From Lewinellaceae bacterium (GTDB lineage: Bacteria > Bacteroidota > Bacteroidia > Chitinophagales > Saprospiraceae), in contig JACJYG010000004.1 of assembly GCA_020636215.1 (NCBI GenBank), positions 682,001 to 746,000 on the forward strand: a stretch of 64,000 nt of DNA, read 5' to 3'. Below are positions 52,725 through 61,416 of the stretch, in pieces (position 1 is the stretch's first letter; every line of letters starts with the position of its first letter). The notes below the pieces were generated by a model. The model made no database searches and was not told the origin of the DNA. It worked only from the letters and a program-made list of their open reading frames with translations. The position numbers were made by a program, and so were the translations under genes.

Positions 52725-53213
52725 TTATGATTTATCCCCTCCTCGCCGCTGGCCGGTATCTTCCAGTTTGAACGCGATACTGCGGACGCCGGCCACCGGG
52801 TCTACCCGCATATACTGCTGCAGGGTAATGGTGTAGTTGCCGGCCTGGTTGAAAAAGGCGCCCTCCTGAATGGGAATGCGCAGCGTGCAGTAGTCTTTGC
52901 CACAGTCTCCCAACCATGTGCCTCCCTTACCGGCCAATTCCAGGGACAGCAGCTCCTTGATCCGCTCACCGGAAGGGAATCGGGTATAAACCTGCGTGTA
53001 AAGGTTCTGGAAACCGTAACTGGTGCTGTGGCCCACTTCGAGGTATAGGTTGTAAATGGCGGAGGTATCCTCAATGTTAAAGGTAAAGTCGAGGGTATCG
53101 GCGTAAGGCCATTGCTCCGCTTCCATCTCGTACACCTTCTCGAACCGGTAATTGGGCCCACAGGAAGAGAAAAGAATGGCGATGCCAAAAAAGAAAAGAA
53201 TAGGATACTTCAT
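52725..53213 (-). CDS. gldH: Gliding motility lipoprotein GldH
   Basis: This 162-aa lipoprotein has a signal (MKYPILFFFGIAILFSSC, lipobox Cys18) and a beta-rich body with the GldH-typical RFEKVYEMEAEQWPYADTLDFTF and IEDTSAIYNLYLEVGH. GldH is needed for gliding in flavobacteria. The frame extends to 53303, but that part covers the 23-bp palindrome next to dnaJ, so the ATG at 53213 is preferred. It is downstream of grpE-dnaJ on the same strand. Confidence 0.9.
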   Translation of the reverse strand: MKYPILFFFGIAILFSSCGPNYRFEKVYEMEAEQWPYADTLDFTFNIEDTSAIYNLYLEVGHSTSYGFQNLYTQVYTRFPSGERIKELLSLELAGKGGTWLGDCGKDYCTLRIPIQEGAFFNQAGNYTITLQQYMRVDPVAGVRSIAFKLEDTGQRRGGDKS

Positions 53214-53259
53214 ATGACAGGCATTGACTGGCCCGGAGGAGAAATCCGGAGAGCTATAG

Positions 53260-53305
53260 CAGTGCAAAGGGAAAGCCGCAAGCTTGCGGCTTTCCCTTTG
53301 CACTG
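53260..53305 (-). terminator. 23-bp perfect palindrome abutting the dnaJ stop
   Basis: Arms 53260-53282 and 53283-53305 are exact complements with no spacer, and the palindrome starts directly next to the dnaJ stop codon. No U-run follows on the minus strand; it probably ends or processes the grpE-dnaJ message. Confidence 0.75.
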
Positions 53306-54454
53306 TTACTTAAAGTAGTCTTTCATTTTTTCGAAGAAAGTCTTTTCAGACTTACCGGGCTGTGGATGGAAGTTGGGCATTTCCTTGAGTTTCTCCAGGA
53401 GTTCCCGTTCTTCCTCATTTACCTTTTTTGGCGTCCATACATTGACGTGGATCAGCTGGTCACCCACCCCATAAGCCTGCACTGAAGGCAGGCCTTTACC
53501 TTGCAGGCGGAATATTTTCCCCGATTGTGTGCCCGGGGGCACTTTGATCTTAACACGGCCTTCGATGGTAGGCACTTCCACAGAAGTGCCCAGGGCGGCA
53601 TCGGCAAAGTTGACATACAGTTCGTGGATAAGGTTCATCCCATCGCGCTGCAGGGAATCGTGGGGCTTTTCCTCGATATTGATCAGGAGGTCGCCTGCAG
53701 GGCCTCCATTGGTGCCGGCATGTCCTTTGCCCCGCATGGAAAGCTGCATACTCTCCTCCACACCGGCGGGTATTTCGATCTCTATGATCTCTTCCCCCGC
53801 TACGCTACCCTGGCCTTTGCACTTCGGGCAATTGGCCGTCACCTGCTGGCCGGAACCATTGCAGGTCGGACAGGTCACGGTAGTTTGCATCTGGCCCAGG
53901 AAGGTATTCCTCACCTGGCGCACATAACCGGCGCCACGGCAGGTAGAACAGGTTTGAACGGAGCTGCTGTCTTTAGCGCCAGTGCCGCCACAGGTGTCGC
54001 AACTGACCTGTTTTTTAACTTTGATCCGCTTGGTAACGCCGGTCGCGATCTCTTCAAGCGTGAGCGCTACCTTGATGCGAACATTGCCGCCGCGTTGCCC
54101 CCGGCTCCGGGTGCGGGTACGAGCGCCACCAAAGAAAGATTCGAAAGGGCTGCCCGAATCGCCGAAGATATCGCCAAACTGCTGGAAGATATCGTCCATG
54201 GTCATTCCGCCGGTGAAGCCACCGCTCTGGCCGACTCCGGCATGCCCATAGCGGTCGTAGCGGGCTTTCTTATCTGCATCGCTAAGCACTTCGTATGCTT
54301 CGGCTGCTTCCTTGAATTTTTCTTCCGCTTCTTTGTCGCCCGGGTTTTTATCCGGATGGTATTGCAGGGCCAGTTTCCGGTAGGCCTTTTTGACCACCAC
54401 CAGATCTGCATCTCTGGGCACGCCCAATATTTCGTAATAATCTCTTTTAGCCAT
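53306..54454 (-). CDS. dnaJ: Chaperone protein DnaJ
   Basis: This 382-aa Hsp40 activates DnaK ATP hydrolysis and delivers substrates. The J domain (1-70) has the HPD motif in YHPDKNPG; a Gly/Phe-rich region follows; the zinc domain has the four CxxCxGxG repeats (CDTCGGTG, CSTCRGAG, CPTCNGSG, CPKCKGQG; about 150-220), and the C-terminal substrate-binding domain is complete. Length is normal. It follows grpE at 9 bp; dnaK is not in the window. The palindrome after its stop closes the operon. Confidence 0.97.
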   Translation of the reverse strand: MAKRDYYEILGVPRDADLVVVKKAYRKLALQYHPDKNPGDKEAEEKFKEAAEAYEVLSDADKKARYDRYGHAGVGQSGGFTGGMTMDDIFQQFGDIFGDSGSPFESFFGGARTRTRSRGQRGGNVRIKVALTLEEIATGVTKRIKVKKQVSCDTCGGTGAKDSSSVQTCSTCRGAGYVRQVRNTFLGQMQTTVTCPTCNGSGQQVTANCPKCKGQGSVAGEEIIEIEIPAGVEESMQLSMRGKGHAGTNGGPAGDLLINIEEKPHDSLQRDGMNLIHELYVNFADAALGTSVEVPTIEGRVKIKVPPGTQSGKIFRLQGKGLPSVQAYGVGDQLIHVNVWTPKKVNEEERELLEKLKEMPNFHPQPGKSEKTFFEKMKDYFK

Positions 54455-54463
54455 AGAATTTGC

Positions 54464-55060
54464 CTACTTTCCGATCACCACCTTGGGATGCCGGATAATT
54501 TTGTCATTGAGTTTGTACCCTTTCTCAATCGTATCCACGATGCGGCCTTTCATTTCTTCAGAAGGAGCAGGGATTTCGGTAAAGGCTTCGTGTAATTCAG
54601 GGTCGAAAAGCTCTCCGTTGGGCTCTACCGGTTCCAGGCCCCGCATCTTAAGGATGTTGTATAGTTTTTGATAGACCAACCCAATACCTTCTTCAAAAAG
54701 CTGGCTTTTATCCGATTCTGCAGCAGCTTTTCGGGCCCTGTCAAAATCGTCAAGGACCGGCAAAAGAGCTGACATCGTGTCCTGTGCCGCCGTTTTCATC
54801 ATCTCCATTTTTTCGCGGATGGTCCGCTTTTTGAAGTTGTCAAACTCGGCAAACAGCCGGAGGTATTTATCCTTGAGCTCGCTGTAATTGGCTTTCATAT
54901 TGTTGAATTCTTCCTCCAGGCTCAGGCCTTCCGGCTGCTCCTGTTCTTCGGCAGCGCCAGTTTCCGGCTCATTTTCCATAGCTTCTTCCTGGCCAACGGC
55001 CACCTCGTCAGCGGCCTGTTCTTCTTCCCGAATGCTTTCCTTTTTTTCCTTTTCGGTCAT
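54464..55060 (-). CDS. grpE: Nucleotide exchange factor GrpE
   Basis: This 198-aa protein releases ADP from DnaK. An acidic, low-complexity N-terminus (about 1-60, many Glu) is followed by the coiled-coil dimer region (NNMKANYSELKDKYLRLFAE) and the C-terminal beta wing with KGYKLNDKIIRHPKVVIGK. The frame is open to 55087, but the ATG at 55060 is preferred because a good promoter (TTG-N21-TAACTTTG) ends at 55085, leaving the upstream codons untranscribed. dnaJ follows at 9 bp. Confidence 0.96.
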   Translation of the reverse strand: MTEKEKKESIREEEQAADEVAVGQEEAMENEPETGAAEEQEQPEGLSLEEEFNNMKANYSELKDKYLRLFAEFDNFKKRTIREKMEMMKTAAQDTMSALLPVLDDFDRARKAAAESDKSQLFEEGIGLVYQKLYNILKMRGLEPVEPNGELFDPELHEAFTEIPAPSEEMKGRIVDTIEKGYKLNDKIIRHPKVVIGK

Positions 55061-55084
55061 AGTTCCGTTGTGTTTTGCTTGACA

Positions 55085-55116
55085 CAAAGTTAAACGATTC
55101 CATTTGCTCTCCGCAA
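55085..55116 (-). promoter_or_regulatory. Promoter of grpE-dnaJ
   Basis: On the minus strand TTG (55114-55116), a 21-bp spacer and TAACTTTG (55085-55092, exact TAnnTTTG) precede the grpE ATG at 55060 by about 25 bp. No CIRCE-like inverted repeat was seen. Confidence 0.65.
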
Positions 55117-55188
55117 TTTCTTTGCCAGCTCTGGCCCAGCGCCAATTTGTCAGGTAATGTCAGCCTGCCGTTCACAATTCACAACACA

Positions 55189-55737
55189 CTATTCCTGCAC
55201 TACCTTTTCCCCCAGCATTTGATCCAGTTCCTTGAGGGAGGGATTGACGGCGATGATCTGGCCTTTGGGGTTGAGCAGGTATTTGGTAGGCACTTGTTTC
55301 ACGCCAAAGCGGGTAGCGATCTCCGAGTCGAAGAAGCGAAGGCTACTGGCCAGGTCGAGCACCTGATAAGGCCAGTTCAGCCCGTCTTGTTCGATAGCTC
55401 GGCGCCAGCGGGCCTCATTTTCCTCCACCCCGATGCTGACGATCTGGAAACCCTCGGCATCCTTGAAACCTGCTTGCCCGTATTTTGCATACAATTGCAC
55501 CATCCCGGGGCTCTCCGCCCGGCATGGGCCACACCAGCTCCCCCAGAAATCGAGCAACACATACTGGCCCTTGAGCGAAGATAGCTGCAGGGGTTGCCCG
55601 CCGAGCGTGCTGGCAGTAAAATCCGGCGTTGTCTCTCCGTTGATGAAGCGGGGCTTCATGTAAAAATGCTTGCCGATAAGCAGGCCGACTGCCAGAACGA
55701 GTAAAATATTTAGGACGGTATTAAACTTAATTTTCAT
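55189..55737 (-). CDS. TlpA/ResA-like membrane thioredoxin
   Basis: This 182-aa protein has one N-terminal membrane anchor (about 7-22) and a periplasmic thioredoxin-like domain with the redox motif WCGPC at 68-72, TTPDFTASTLGG before it, and the cis-proline region KQVPTKYLL later. Members reduce disulfides in envelope proteins, for example during cytochrome c assembly, which would fit the multiheme cytochrome in the window. It is divergent from the flavin reductase-like gene at 55846. Start at the ATG 55737, directly before the anchor. Confidence 0.92.
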   Translation of the reverse strand: MKIKFNTVLNILLVLAVGLLIGKHFYMKPRFINGETTPDFTASTLGGQPLQLSSLKGQYVLLDFWGSWCGPCRAESPGMVQLYAKYGQAGFKDAEGFQIVSIGVEENEARWRRAIEQDGLNWPYQVLDLASSLRFFDSEIATRFGVKQVPTKYLLNPKGQIIAVNPSLKELDQMLGEKVVQE

Positions 55738-55845
55738 AGTAACGTACCAAATTTGTTGTTATCCCCAATAATACCTAACGTTTTAACGTACATTATTGTC
55801 GAGTGGAATTTGTAATTTACGCCCTTTCAAAAATAAGGCCACAAT

Positions 55846-56730
55846 ATGCGGATCATTGACCCGAAGACCATAGCTACGCCGGAACTCCACCAATTCCTGT
55901 TGGGTATTGTAGCTCCCCGGCCTATTGCATTCGCCAGCACAATAGACGAAGACGGGCAGCCCAACCTGGCGCCCTATAGTTTTTTCAATTGCTTCAGTTC
56001 TAATCCGCCCATCGTGGTTTTCTCCTCCAACCGGCGGGTAGCCAACAATACTACAAAAGACACCTTACACAACATACAAGCCACGGGAGAAGTTGTCATC
56101 AACGCGGTCAGTTACAACATCGTCCGGCAGATGGCTGTGGCCAGTATCGAGTACCCCAAGGGAACCAGCGAATTTGTAAAAGCAGGCCTAACTCCCGTTC
56201 CGGCCGACCTGGTGCGCCCGTTCCGCGTAAAGGAAAGCCCGGCTCAACTGGAATGCAAGCTCAAACAGGTGATCCCTCTGGGAGAAATGGGCGGCGCCGG
56301 CCACCTGATCATCTGCGAAGTGGTGCGCATTCATATCGATGAAGCGATGCTGGACGAGAAAGGCCGCATCAACCCTCACAAAATGGACCTCATGGGCCGA
56401 ATGGGCCGCGCCTACTACGTGCGCGCCAGCGGCGAAGCCGTGCACACCATCTTTCAGGACACCAAACATCCTGGCATTGGCTTCGACCACTTACCCTCCA
56501 GCATCCAGCACAGCACCATACTCACCGGCAACAACCTCGGCATGCTGGCCGGGCTGCCGGAAAAACCGGCAGAAGCAGATATACAGGCCGTAAAGACAGA
56601 ACAATCCGTCCAGGAAGCGCTGGCTTCCGCCCAACCCCTGGAAGAACTACACCGTCTGGCGCAGAAGGAACTGGCCAAGGAAAACAGGGAACTGGCGGCA
56701 AGAATCGCCTGGTTGGGGGAATATCTGTAA
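55846..56730 (+). CDS. Flavin reductase-like FMN-binding protein
   Basis: This 294-aa cytoplasmic protein has a flavin reductase-like split-barrel (about 10-190): LLGIVAPRPIAFASTIDEDG, PNLAPYSFFNCFSSNPPIV and NNTTKDTLHNI. Such proteins bind FMN and reduce it or a substrate with NAD(P)H. The C-terminal 80 residues are helical and not recognised. It ends 3 bp before the convergent nucleotidyltransferase gene and is divergent from the TlpA-like gene. Confidence 0.9.
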   Translation: MRIIDPKTIATPELHQFLLGIVAPRPIAFASTIDEDGQPNLAPYSFFNCFSSNPPIVVFSSNRRVANNTTKDTLHNIQATGEVVINAVSYNIVRQMAVASIEYPKGTSEFVKAGLTPVPADLVRPFRVKESPAQLECKLKQVIPLGEMGGAGHLIICEVVRIHIDEAMLDEKGRINPHKMDLMGRMGRAYYVRASGEAVHTIFQDTKHPGIGFDHLPSSIQHSTILTGNNLGMLAGLPEKPAEADIQAVKTEQSVQEALASAQPLEELHRLAQKELAKENRELAARIAWLGEYL

Positions 56731-56733
56731 AGG

Positions 56734-57741
56734 CTAACCCCTCGGCGCACTAAAGTCGATCTCCGTATTATCCCCAATATTCAGGCTTTGACGCAGGCCC
56801 GTGATAGATGTATCATTCCCCACCACCGAGCGTTGCAGAATGACTTCCTGGAGTTGCGCATAATTCCCAATAATGGAATCAGAGACGATGGCGCGGGTGA
56901 TGCGGGTGTTATTACCGATGGTGACGTGAGGCCCTATGATGCTGTCGGCAATCTGGCAGTTCTTGCCGATGCTTACGGGGTGTATGATAATGGAGTTATC
57001 GAAAGGAGGCAGGTCTGCAGAAGCGTAGCCTTCGCGGTCGAGAAAGGCCGCGTTGGTATCCAGCAACACTTCTTTTTTACCGCAATTGAACCAGTCATCC
57101 ACCACCACCGTCGAAAATTTCACCCCTTTTTCGATCATGCGCATCAGCACATCCGTGAGCGGAAACTCTCCACTGGAGCGGATGTTGTGGTTGATGTTGA
57201 AGTCCAGCGCCTCGATGAGCTGTGGCACCTCCCGGATCTTGTACAGGCCTACCATGGCCATATCCGACTTGGGGATACGCGGCTTTTCCACCACCCGCCT
57301 GACCAGGCGGTTTCGGCCATACTCCACTACGCCAAACTCCCGGGGATCCGCCACTTTTTTGACGCAAAGACAGGAATGTGGGTTATCCAGGACTTTCTTA
57401 AAGTCCATATCAATGATCACATCGCCAAAAAAAATGAATAACTCGTCCGTATCTTCGATCTTGTCCCGCGCCACCCAAATGGCATGGCCCGAACCGAGGC
57501 GCACATCCTGAACCACATATTCCCGGTTGATATCCGGATATTCGCGGTCGACATAGTCCCGGATTTTCTCCCCCAGGTAGCCGATGACGAACACAAAGTC
57601 ACGGATGCCAAGCCCCAGGAGTTGGTCAATGATAAAGGAAATTATAGGCTTGCCCGCCACCGGAATCAACGGCTTGGGTTGCGTATAAGTCAGGGGGCGA
57701 AGCCGTGTCCCTGCGCCGGCAACGGGAATAATTGCTTTCAT
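56734..57741 (-). CDS. Sugar-phosphate nucleotidyltransferase with left-handed beta-helix
   Basis: This 335-aa enzyme joins a sugar phosphate to a nucleotide. Residues 1-230 are the nucleotidyltransferase core: AIIPVAGAGTRLRPLTYTQP (the G-x-G-TRL-x-P signature), KPLIPVAGKPI and a catalytic FIFFGDVIIDMDF. The last ~75 residues are hexapeptide-type repeats (IGPHVTIGNNTRI, VSDSIIGNYAQL) that form a left-handed beta-helix, as in RmlA-like glucose-1-phosphate thymidylyltransferases of the long kind. The ORF is open to 58026, but the ATG at 57741 begins the signature. Sugar is unknown; it probably serves envelope polysaccharide. Confidence 0.9.
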   Translation of the reverse strand: MKAIIPVAGAGTRLRPLTYTQPKPLIPVAGKPIISFIIDQLLGLGIRDFVFVIGYLGEKIRDYVDREYPDINREYVVQDVRLGSGHAIWVARDKIEDTDELFIFFGDVIIDMDFKKVLDNPHSCLCVKKVADPREFGVVEYGRNRLVRRVVEKPRIPKSDMAMVGLYKIREVPQLIEALDFNINHNIRSSGEFPLTDVLMRMIEKGVKFSTVVVDDWFNCGKKEVLLDTNAAFLDREGYASADLPPFDNSIIIHPVSIGKNCQIADSIIGPHVTIGNNTRITRAIVSDSIIGNYAQLQEVILQRSVVGNDTSITGLRQSLNIGDNTEIDFSAPRG

Positions 57742-57818
57742 GATAAGCTTGCGATGAAAGGGGGAAAGATACGCAGAGGAAGTGGGAAGTGGGAAATGGG
57801 ACGTAGGAAAAATGGGAA

Positions 57819-57864
57819 AACTTCCGAAGTTTACTGCCCGATCTCCGGAGAAACTTCGGAAGTT
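57819..57864 (-). terminator. Terminator of the RND efflux operon
   Basis: Perfect 14-bp arms (57819-57832 and 57851-57864, AACTTCCGAAGTTT type) with an 18-nt loop. On the minus strand T-rich sequence (TTTTCCCATTTTTCC) follows. It lies 32 bp after the pump gene's stop. It resembles the palindrome at 6317-6350. Confidence 0.75.
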
Positions 57865-57896
57865 GTTCTCAATCTGGCCATAAGGGATCATAGGCC

Positions 57897-60800
57897 TCAA
57901 AGAACAGAAAGCTCCTCCCTTGCCTCCTCCTTCGTAAACCAGATGTACAATACCGGCACCAGCAACAGCACCAGAGTAGTAGAGGTGAGCAAGCCACCGA
58001 TGATAGTCCAGCCCATAGGCGCCCAAAGAGAGCCCCCACTCAAGGTGAGGGGCAACAGGCCCAGAATGGTCGTCAGGGTCGTCATCACGATGGGAATAAA
58101 GCGGACTTCACCGGCGCGCCGGGCCGCTTCCTCGATGGTAGCGCCTTCTTCCCGGAGCCGATTGGCAAAATCAACCAACACAATTGAGTTGTTGATAGCA
58201 ATACCGATCAGGCTGGTCAGGCCGATAAATGCGGTGAAGGAGAAGCTGATCCCCATCGTCAACAAGGCCAGAATAGAACCAATGATAGCCAGTGGCAGGG
58301 CCGAGAAAATAATCAGAGGCTGGCTGAAAGAGCGAAACTGAATGATGAGCACGCCCAGGATCAGCAACAAAGCCATGAGAGAAGCGACACCCATGCCGCC
58401 AAAGGATTCATTGCGGCTCTCCAGATCGCCTTTATATACATAAGAATAACCATCTTCCCAGTCCATCTGCTTCAGTTTCCGGTCGATGCGGCCAATGACT
58501 TCATCGAGGTTGTAGCCCTGATCCAGATCGGCCAGAACAGTGGCAGTCCGTTCATTATCGAGATGGGTGATACGGCTGGGCGCCTCGGCAAATTCCATAT
58601 CCGTCAATTGCCGCAGCGGAATAAAAGCGCCTGAAAAGGACTGCACGCTGATCTTGTCAAAATCTTCCAGCCGGAACTCCTCATTATAATCATAACGCAT
58701 GACGATGTCATAGTCTTCGGCGCCCTTATCGCGGAAAGTGCCTATATCTGTCCCATTCACAAAGCTTCGGATAGTCTTGTCTACTACGTGAACCGGAACG
58801 CCCAGCATCATAGCTTTGTCGCGGTTGGTTTTGAAGAAAATATCGGTGCTATTGGTCCGCAGCAGGTTTTCCACGTTAATGACGCCCTGCTCCTCCCGCA
58901 CTACTTCTTCTACCTCATTGGCATAAGCCTGGAGCTTATCAAGATCCGGGCCATTGATTTTGATGGCCACCGGAGCTTCACTGGGTGGCCCCTGGACAAA
59001 CTCCTTAACATCGACGCGCGCATCTGGATAGGCGTTAAAGGTGCTCCTCAGCTGCCCCAGGAGTTCATAAAAGCGGTCGAGCTCATAGGTTTTCAACACC
59101 ACAAATACTTCGCCATAGGCATTGGAATAATTCTCGGAAGCCATGTTGTAATATATTCGTGGATTGCCATGCCCAATATTGGAGGCGTAATAGGCTATAT
59201 CAGGAATAGTATCCAACACGCTTTCTACATACCGTATGGCCTGATCGGTTGCATCCAGATTACTGCCGTTGGGCAATTGAACTGTTATACGGAACTGCGG
59301 TTTCTCCGCCTTGGGGAAGAAAGAAACACCGACCAGCGGAAAGAGGGCCATGGCGCCCAGAAAGGCGCCCACCGCCAGGGAAGCCGTTAGCCCCTTTTTG
59401 CGTAGCACCCAATTGAGCGTTTGGCGATACGGGCCGGCTACAATGCGCTGCAAGACGCTAAAACCACGCGTTGGCTTACGGGCGCCTACCGCCCCTTCCT
59501 TCAGGATGCGGCTGGCCACCAGAGGCGTGATGGTAACCGCCACCACAAAGGAACCTGCCAGTGTAGCGATCACAGTCACGGGTAAGGCTTTTATGAATGC
59601 GCCCGTGGACTCCGGCATCATCACGATAGGAATGAAAGCGAGTATAGTGGTCAGGGTTGCGCTGGCCATGGGCGCCAGCAATTGCTGAGTGCCTTTAATG
59701 GCCGCATCCTTTCGGGAGAAACCCTCGTTGAGAAAGCGTTCAATATTTTCAATGATGGCAATGGAGTTGTCCACCAGCAGGCCGAGGGCGACCACCAGGC
59801 CGGCAATAGACATCTGCTGCAAGGCAAAACCGGACCGGTCGACTACCCAAAGCCCGATGAGAATGGAAAAGGGGATCGCCATCATGACAATACTGGCGGA
59901 ACGCATCCCCAACACCAGAAAAATAATGAGGCCGACCAAAATAATCCCTTGCACCAGATTGGCCAAAAAGCCGGACACCCGTTCGGTCACACCGGCCGAT
60001 TGGTCGAAGATGTACTTCAGCTGAATGTCTCCTGCCAGTTCGGTGGCGCCCAACTTTTCCTTGATCGGATCCGCCACATCATAAATATTGACCCCATCCT
60101 TCTGCTGTACATTAATGAAGAGGCAGCGCTGCCCATTGTAGCGGGCCATCCAGCGGTCGTCTTCATAATCGAATCCGACCTCTGCTATGTTCTTTAGGTA
60201 AATGAGTTTGCCCTGATAGGCGCCCACCACTGTATTTCGGATCTGGCCCAGGCTTTCATAAGCGCCGGAGGTTTTGATATTAAAAAGCTTGTTGGAAACC
60301 TTCACCGCTCCCCCCGGGATGTTGGCATTGTTGCTCTGTACGGCGCGTTCGACAGCATCGAGGGCAATACCCATTTCCTGCATCTTTACAGCATCAAGGG
60401 CAATACGGACTTCCTGCTCCGGGTAGGCTTCGATCTCTACTTTTCGAACGCCATTAACTTTTTCGATCTCCAGCTTCAGCCGCTCTGCCTCTGAATGAAG
60501 GAGCGCATAATCAGCTGAGTCAGAAACCAGGCCCAACTGCATGATGGGTACCGTATTGGTGGAAAACTGAATAGCCTTAAGTTCATACAGGCCGTCGGGC
60601 AAATCTCCGCGCACCTGATTGATCTGTCGCTGTACTTCCTCGAACTTGTCGTCGGAATCGACGCCGAAATTGAATTCCACTTCAACAGTAGCTACACCAT
60701 CGCGTATCGTCGTTTTGACTTCCTTGAGGTCGTCCAATTCCTGGATGGCTTCTTCCAGCACATCTACCACCTGGCTCTCAATGTCCTCCGGGGTGGCGCC

Positions 60801-60956
60801 GGGATAAACGGCCACGATCAGAGAAGTGGGAATATCGAGCGCTGGGTCTTCCCGGCGCGGCATGCCCAGGAAGGAGGTTATCCCCATTACCACCAGCAAA
60901 ACAAAGGCGGTCAGGGTTAACTGATAATTTTCTATGGATAACTTGGGAATATTCAT
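57897..60956 (-). CDS. RND efflux pump, inner-membrane permease
   Basis: This 1019-aa proton-driven pump has 12 membrane helices and two large periplasmic loops. The N-terminus (MNIPKLSIENYQLTLTAFVL) contains the first helix; the central TM block GLVVALGLLVDNSIAIIENI carries the proton-relay Asp; the second half repeats the pattern (GLTSLIGIAINNSIVLVDFA). Length agrees with HAE-type and heavy-metal RND pumps. It forms a three-part system with the adaptor and TolC upstream on the same strand. Between adaptor and pump lies the repeat array at 60969-61413, within the likely mRNA. Confidence 0.95.
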   Translation of the reverse strand: MNIPKLSIENYQLTLTAFVLLVVMGITSFLGMPRREDPALDIPTSLIVAVYPGATPEDIESQVVDVLEEAIQELDDLKEVKTTIRDGVATVEVEFNFGVDSDDKFEEVQRQINQVRGDLPDGLYELKAIQFSTNTVPIMQLGLVSDSADYALLHSEAERLKLEIEKVNGVRKVEIEAYPEQEVRIALDAVKMQEMGIALDAVERAVQSNNANIPGGAVKVSNKLFNIKTSGAYESLGQIRNTVVGAYQGKLIYLKNIAEVGFDYEDDRWMARYNGQRCLFINVQQKDGVNIYDVADPIKEKLGATELAGDIQLKYIFDQSAGVTERVSGFLANLVQGIILVGLIIFLVLGMRSASIVMMAIPFSILIGLWVVDRSGFALQQMSIAGLVVALGLLVDNSIAIIENIERFLNEGFSRKDAAIKGTQQLLAPMASATLTTILAFIPIVMMPESTGAFIKALPVTVIATLAGSFVVAVTITPLVASRILKEGAVGARKPTRGFSVLQRIVAGPYRQTLNWVLRKKGLTASLAVGAFLGAMALFPLVGVSFFPKAEKPQFRITVQLPNGSNLDATDQAIRYVESVLDTIPDIAYYASNIGHGNPRIYYNMASENYSNAYGEVFVVLKTYELDRFYELLGQLRSTFNAYPDARVDVKEFVQGPPSEAPVAIKINGPDLDKLQAYANEVEEVVREEQGVINVENLLRTNSTDIFFKTNRDKAMMLGVPVHVVDKTIRSFVNGTDIGTFRDKGAEDYDIVMRYDYNEEFRLEDFDKISVQSFSGAFIPLRQLTDMEFAEAPSRITHLDNERTATVLADLDQGYNLDEVIGRIDRKLKQMDWEDGYSYVYKGDLESRNESFGGMGVASLMALLLILGVLIIQFRSFSQPLIIFSALPLAIIGSILALLTMGISFSFTAFIGLTSLIGIAINNSIVLVDFANRLREEGATIEEAARRAGEVRFIPIVMTTLTTILGLLPLTLSGGSLWAPMGWTIIGGLLTSTTLVLLLVPVLYIWFTKEEAREELSVL

Positions 60957-60968
60957 GGCTTTTTTTTT

Positions 60969-61166
60969 GTCTTGTTTGTCTCGTGGGTCTTGTTTGTCTC
61001 GTGGGTCTTGTTGGTCTTGTTGGTCTTGTTGGTCTTGTTTGTCTTGTTTGTCTTGTTTGTCTTGTGGGTCTTGTGGGTCTTGTTTGTCTAGTGGGTCTTG
61101 TTGGTCTCGTTTGTCTCGTTTGTCTTGTGGGTCTTGTTGGCCTTGTGGGTCAAGTCGGTCTAATGG
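60969..61166. repeat. Array A: 22 tandem 9-bp units (gtcttgtt-type)
   Basis: Twenty-two units in a row, most reading gtcttgttg, gtcttgttt, gtctcgtgg or gtcttgtgg, start 12 bp upstream of the pump start codon. The 9-bp period keeps all frames open, so long frames such as 60934-61896 are artefacts of the repeat. Confidence 0.92.
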
Positions 61167-61167
61167 G

Positions 61168-61413
61168 ACATACCAGACATACCAGACCCGTCCGTCTAGC
61201 CAGCCGGATAAATCTCTGCGAGCCGGGCAAGCATACCAGACGTACCAGACATACCAGACATACCAGACATACCAGACGTACCAGACATACCAGACATACC
61301 AGACATACCAGACGTACCAGACATACCAGACATACCAGACACACCAGACATACCAGACATACCAGACACACCAGACGTACCAGACACACCAGACATACCA
61401 GACATACCAGACA
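61168..61413. repeat. Array B: about 22 tandem 9-bp units (ataccagac-type), opposed to array A
   Basis: Two copies at about 61168-61187, a 44-bp unrelated spacer, then some twenty further units (ataccagac, gtaccagac, acaccagac) up to 3 bp before the adaptor's stop codon at 61417-61419. On the minus strand the unit is gtctggtat, close to the plus-strand unit of array A, so the two arrays form a long imperfect inverted repeat. Confidence 0.92.
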
Positions 61414-61416
61414 CAC

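Noticed and set aside
60969..61413. Possible CRISPR array
   Set aside because: Units are 9 bp without unique spacers, and there are no cas genes.
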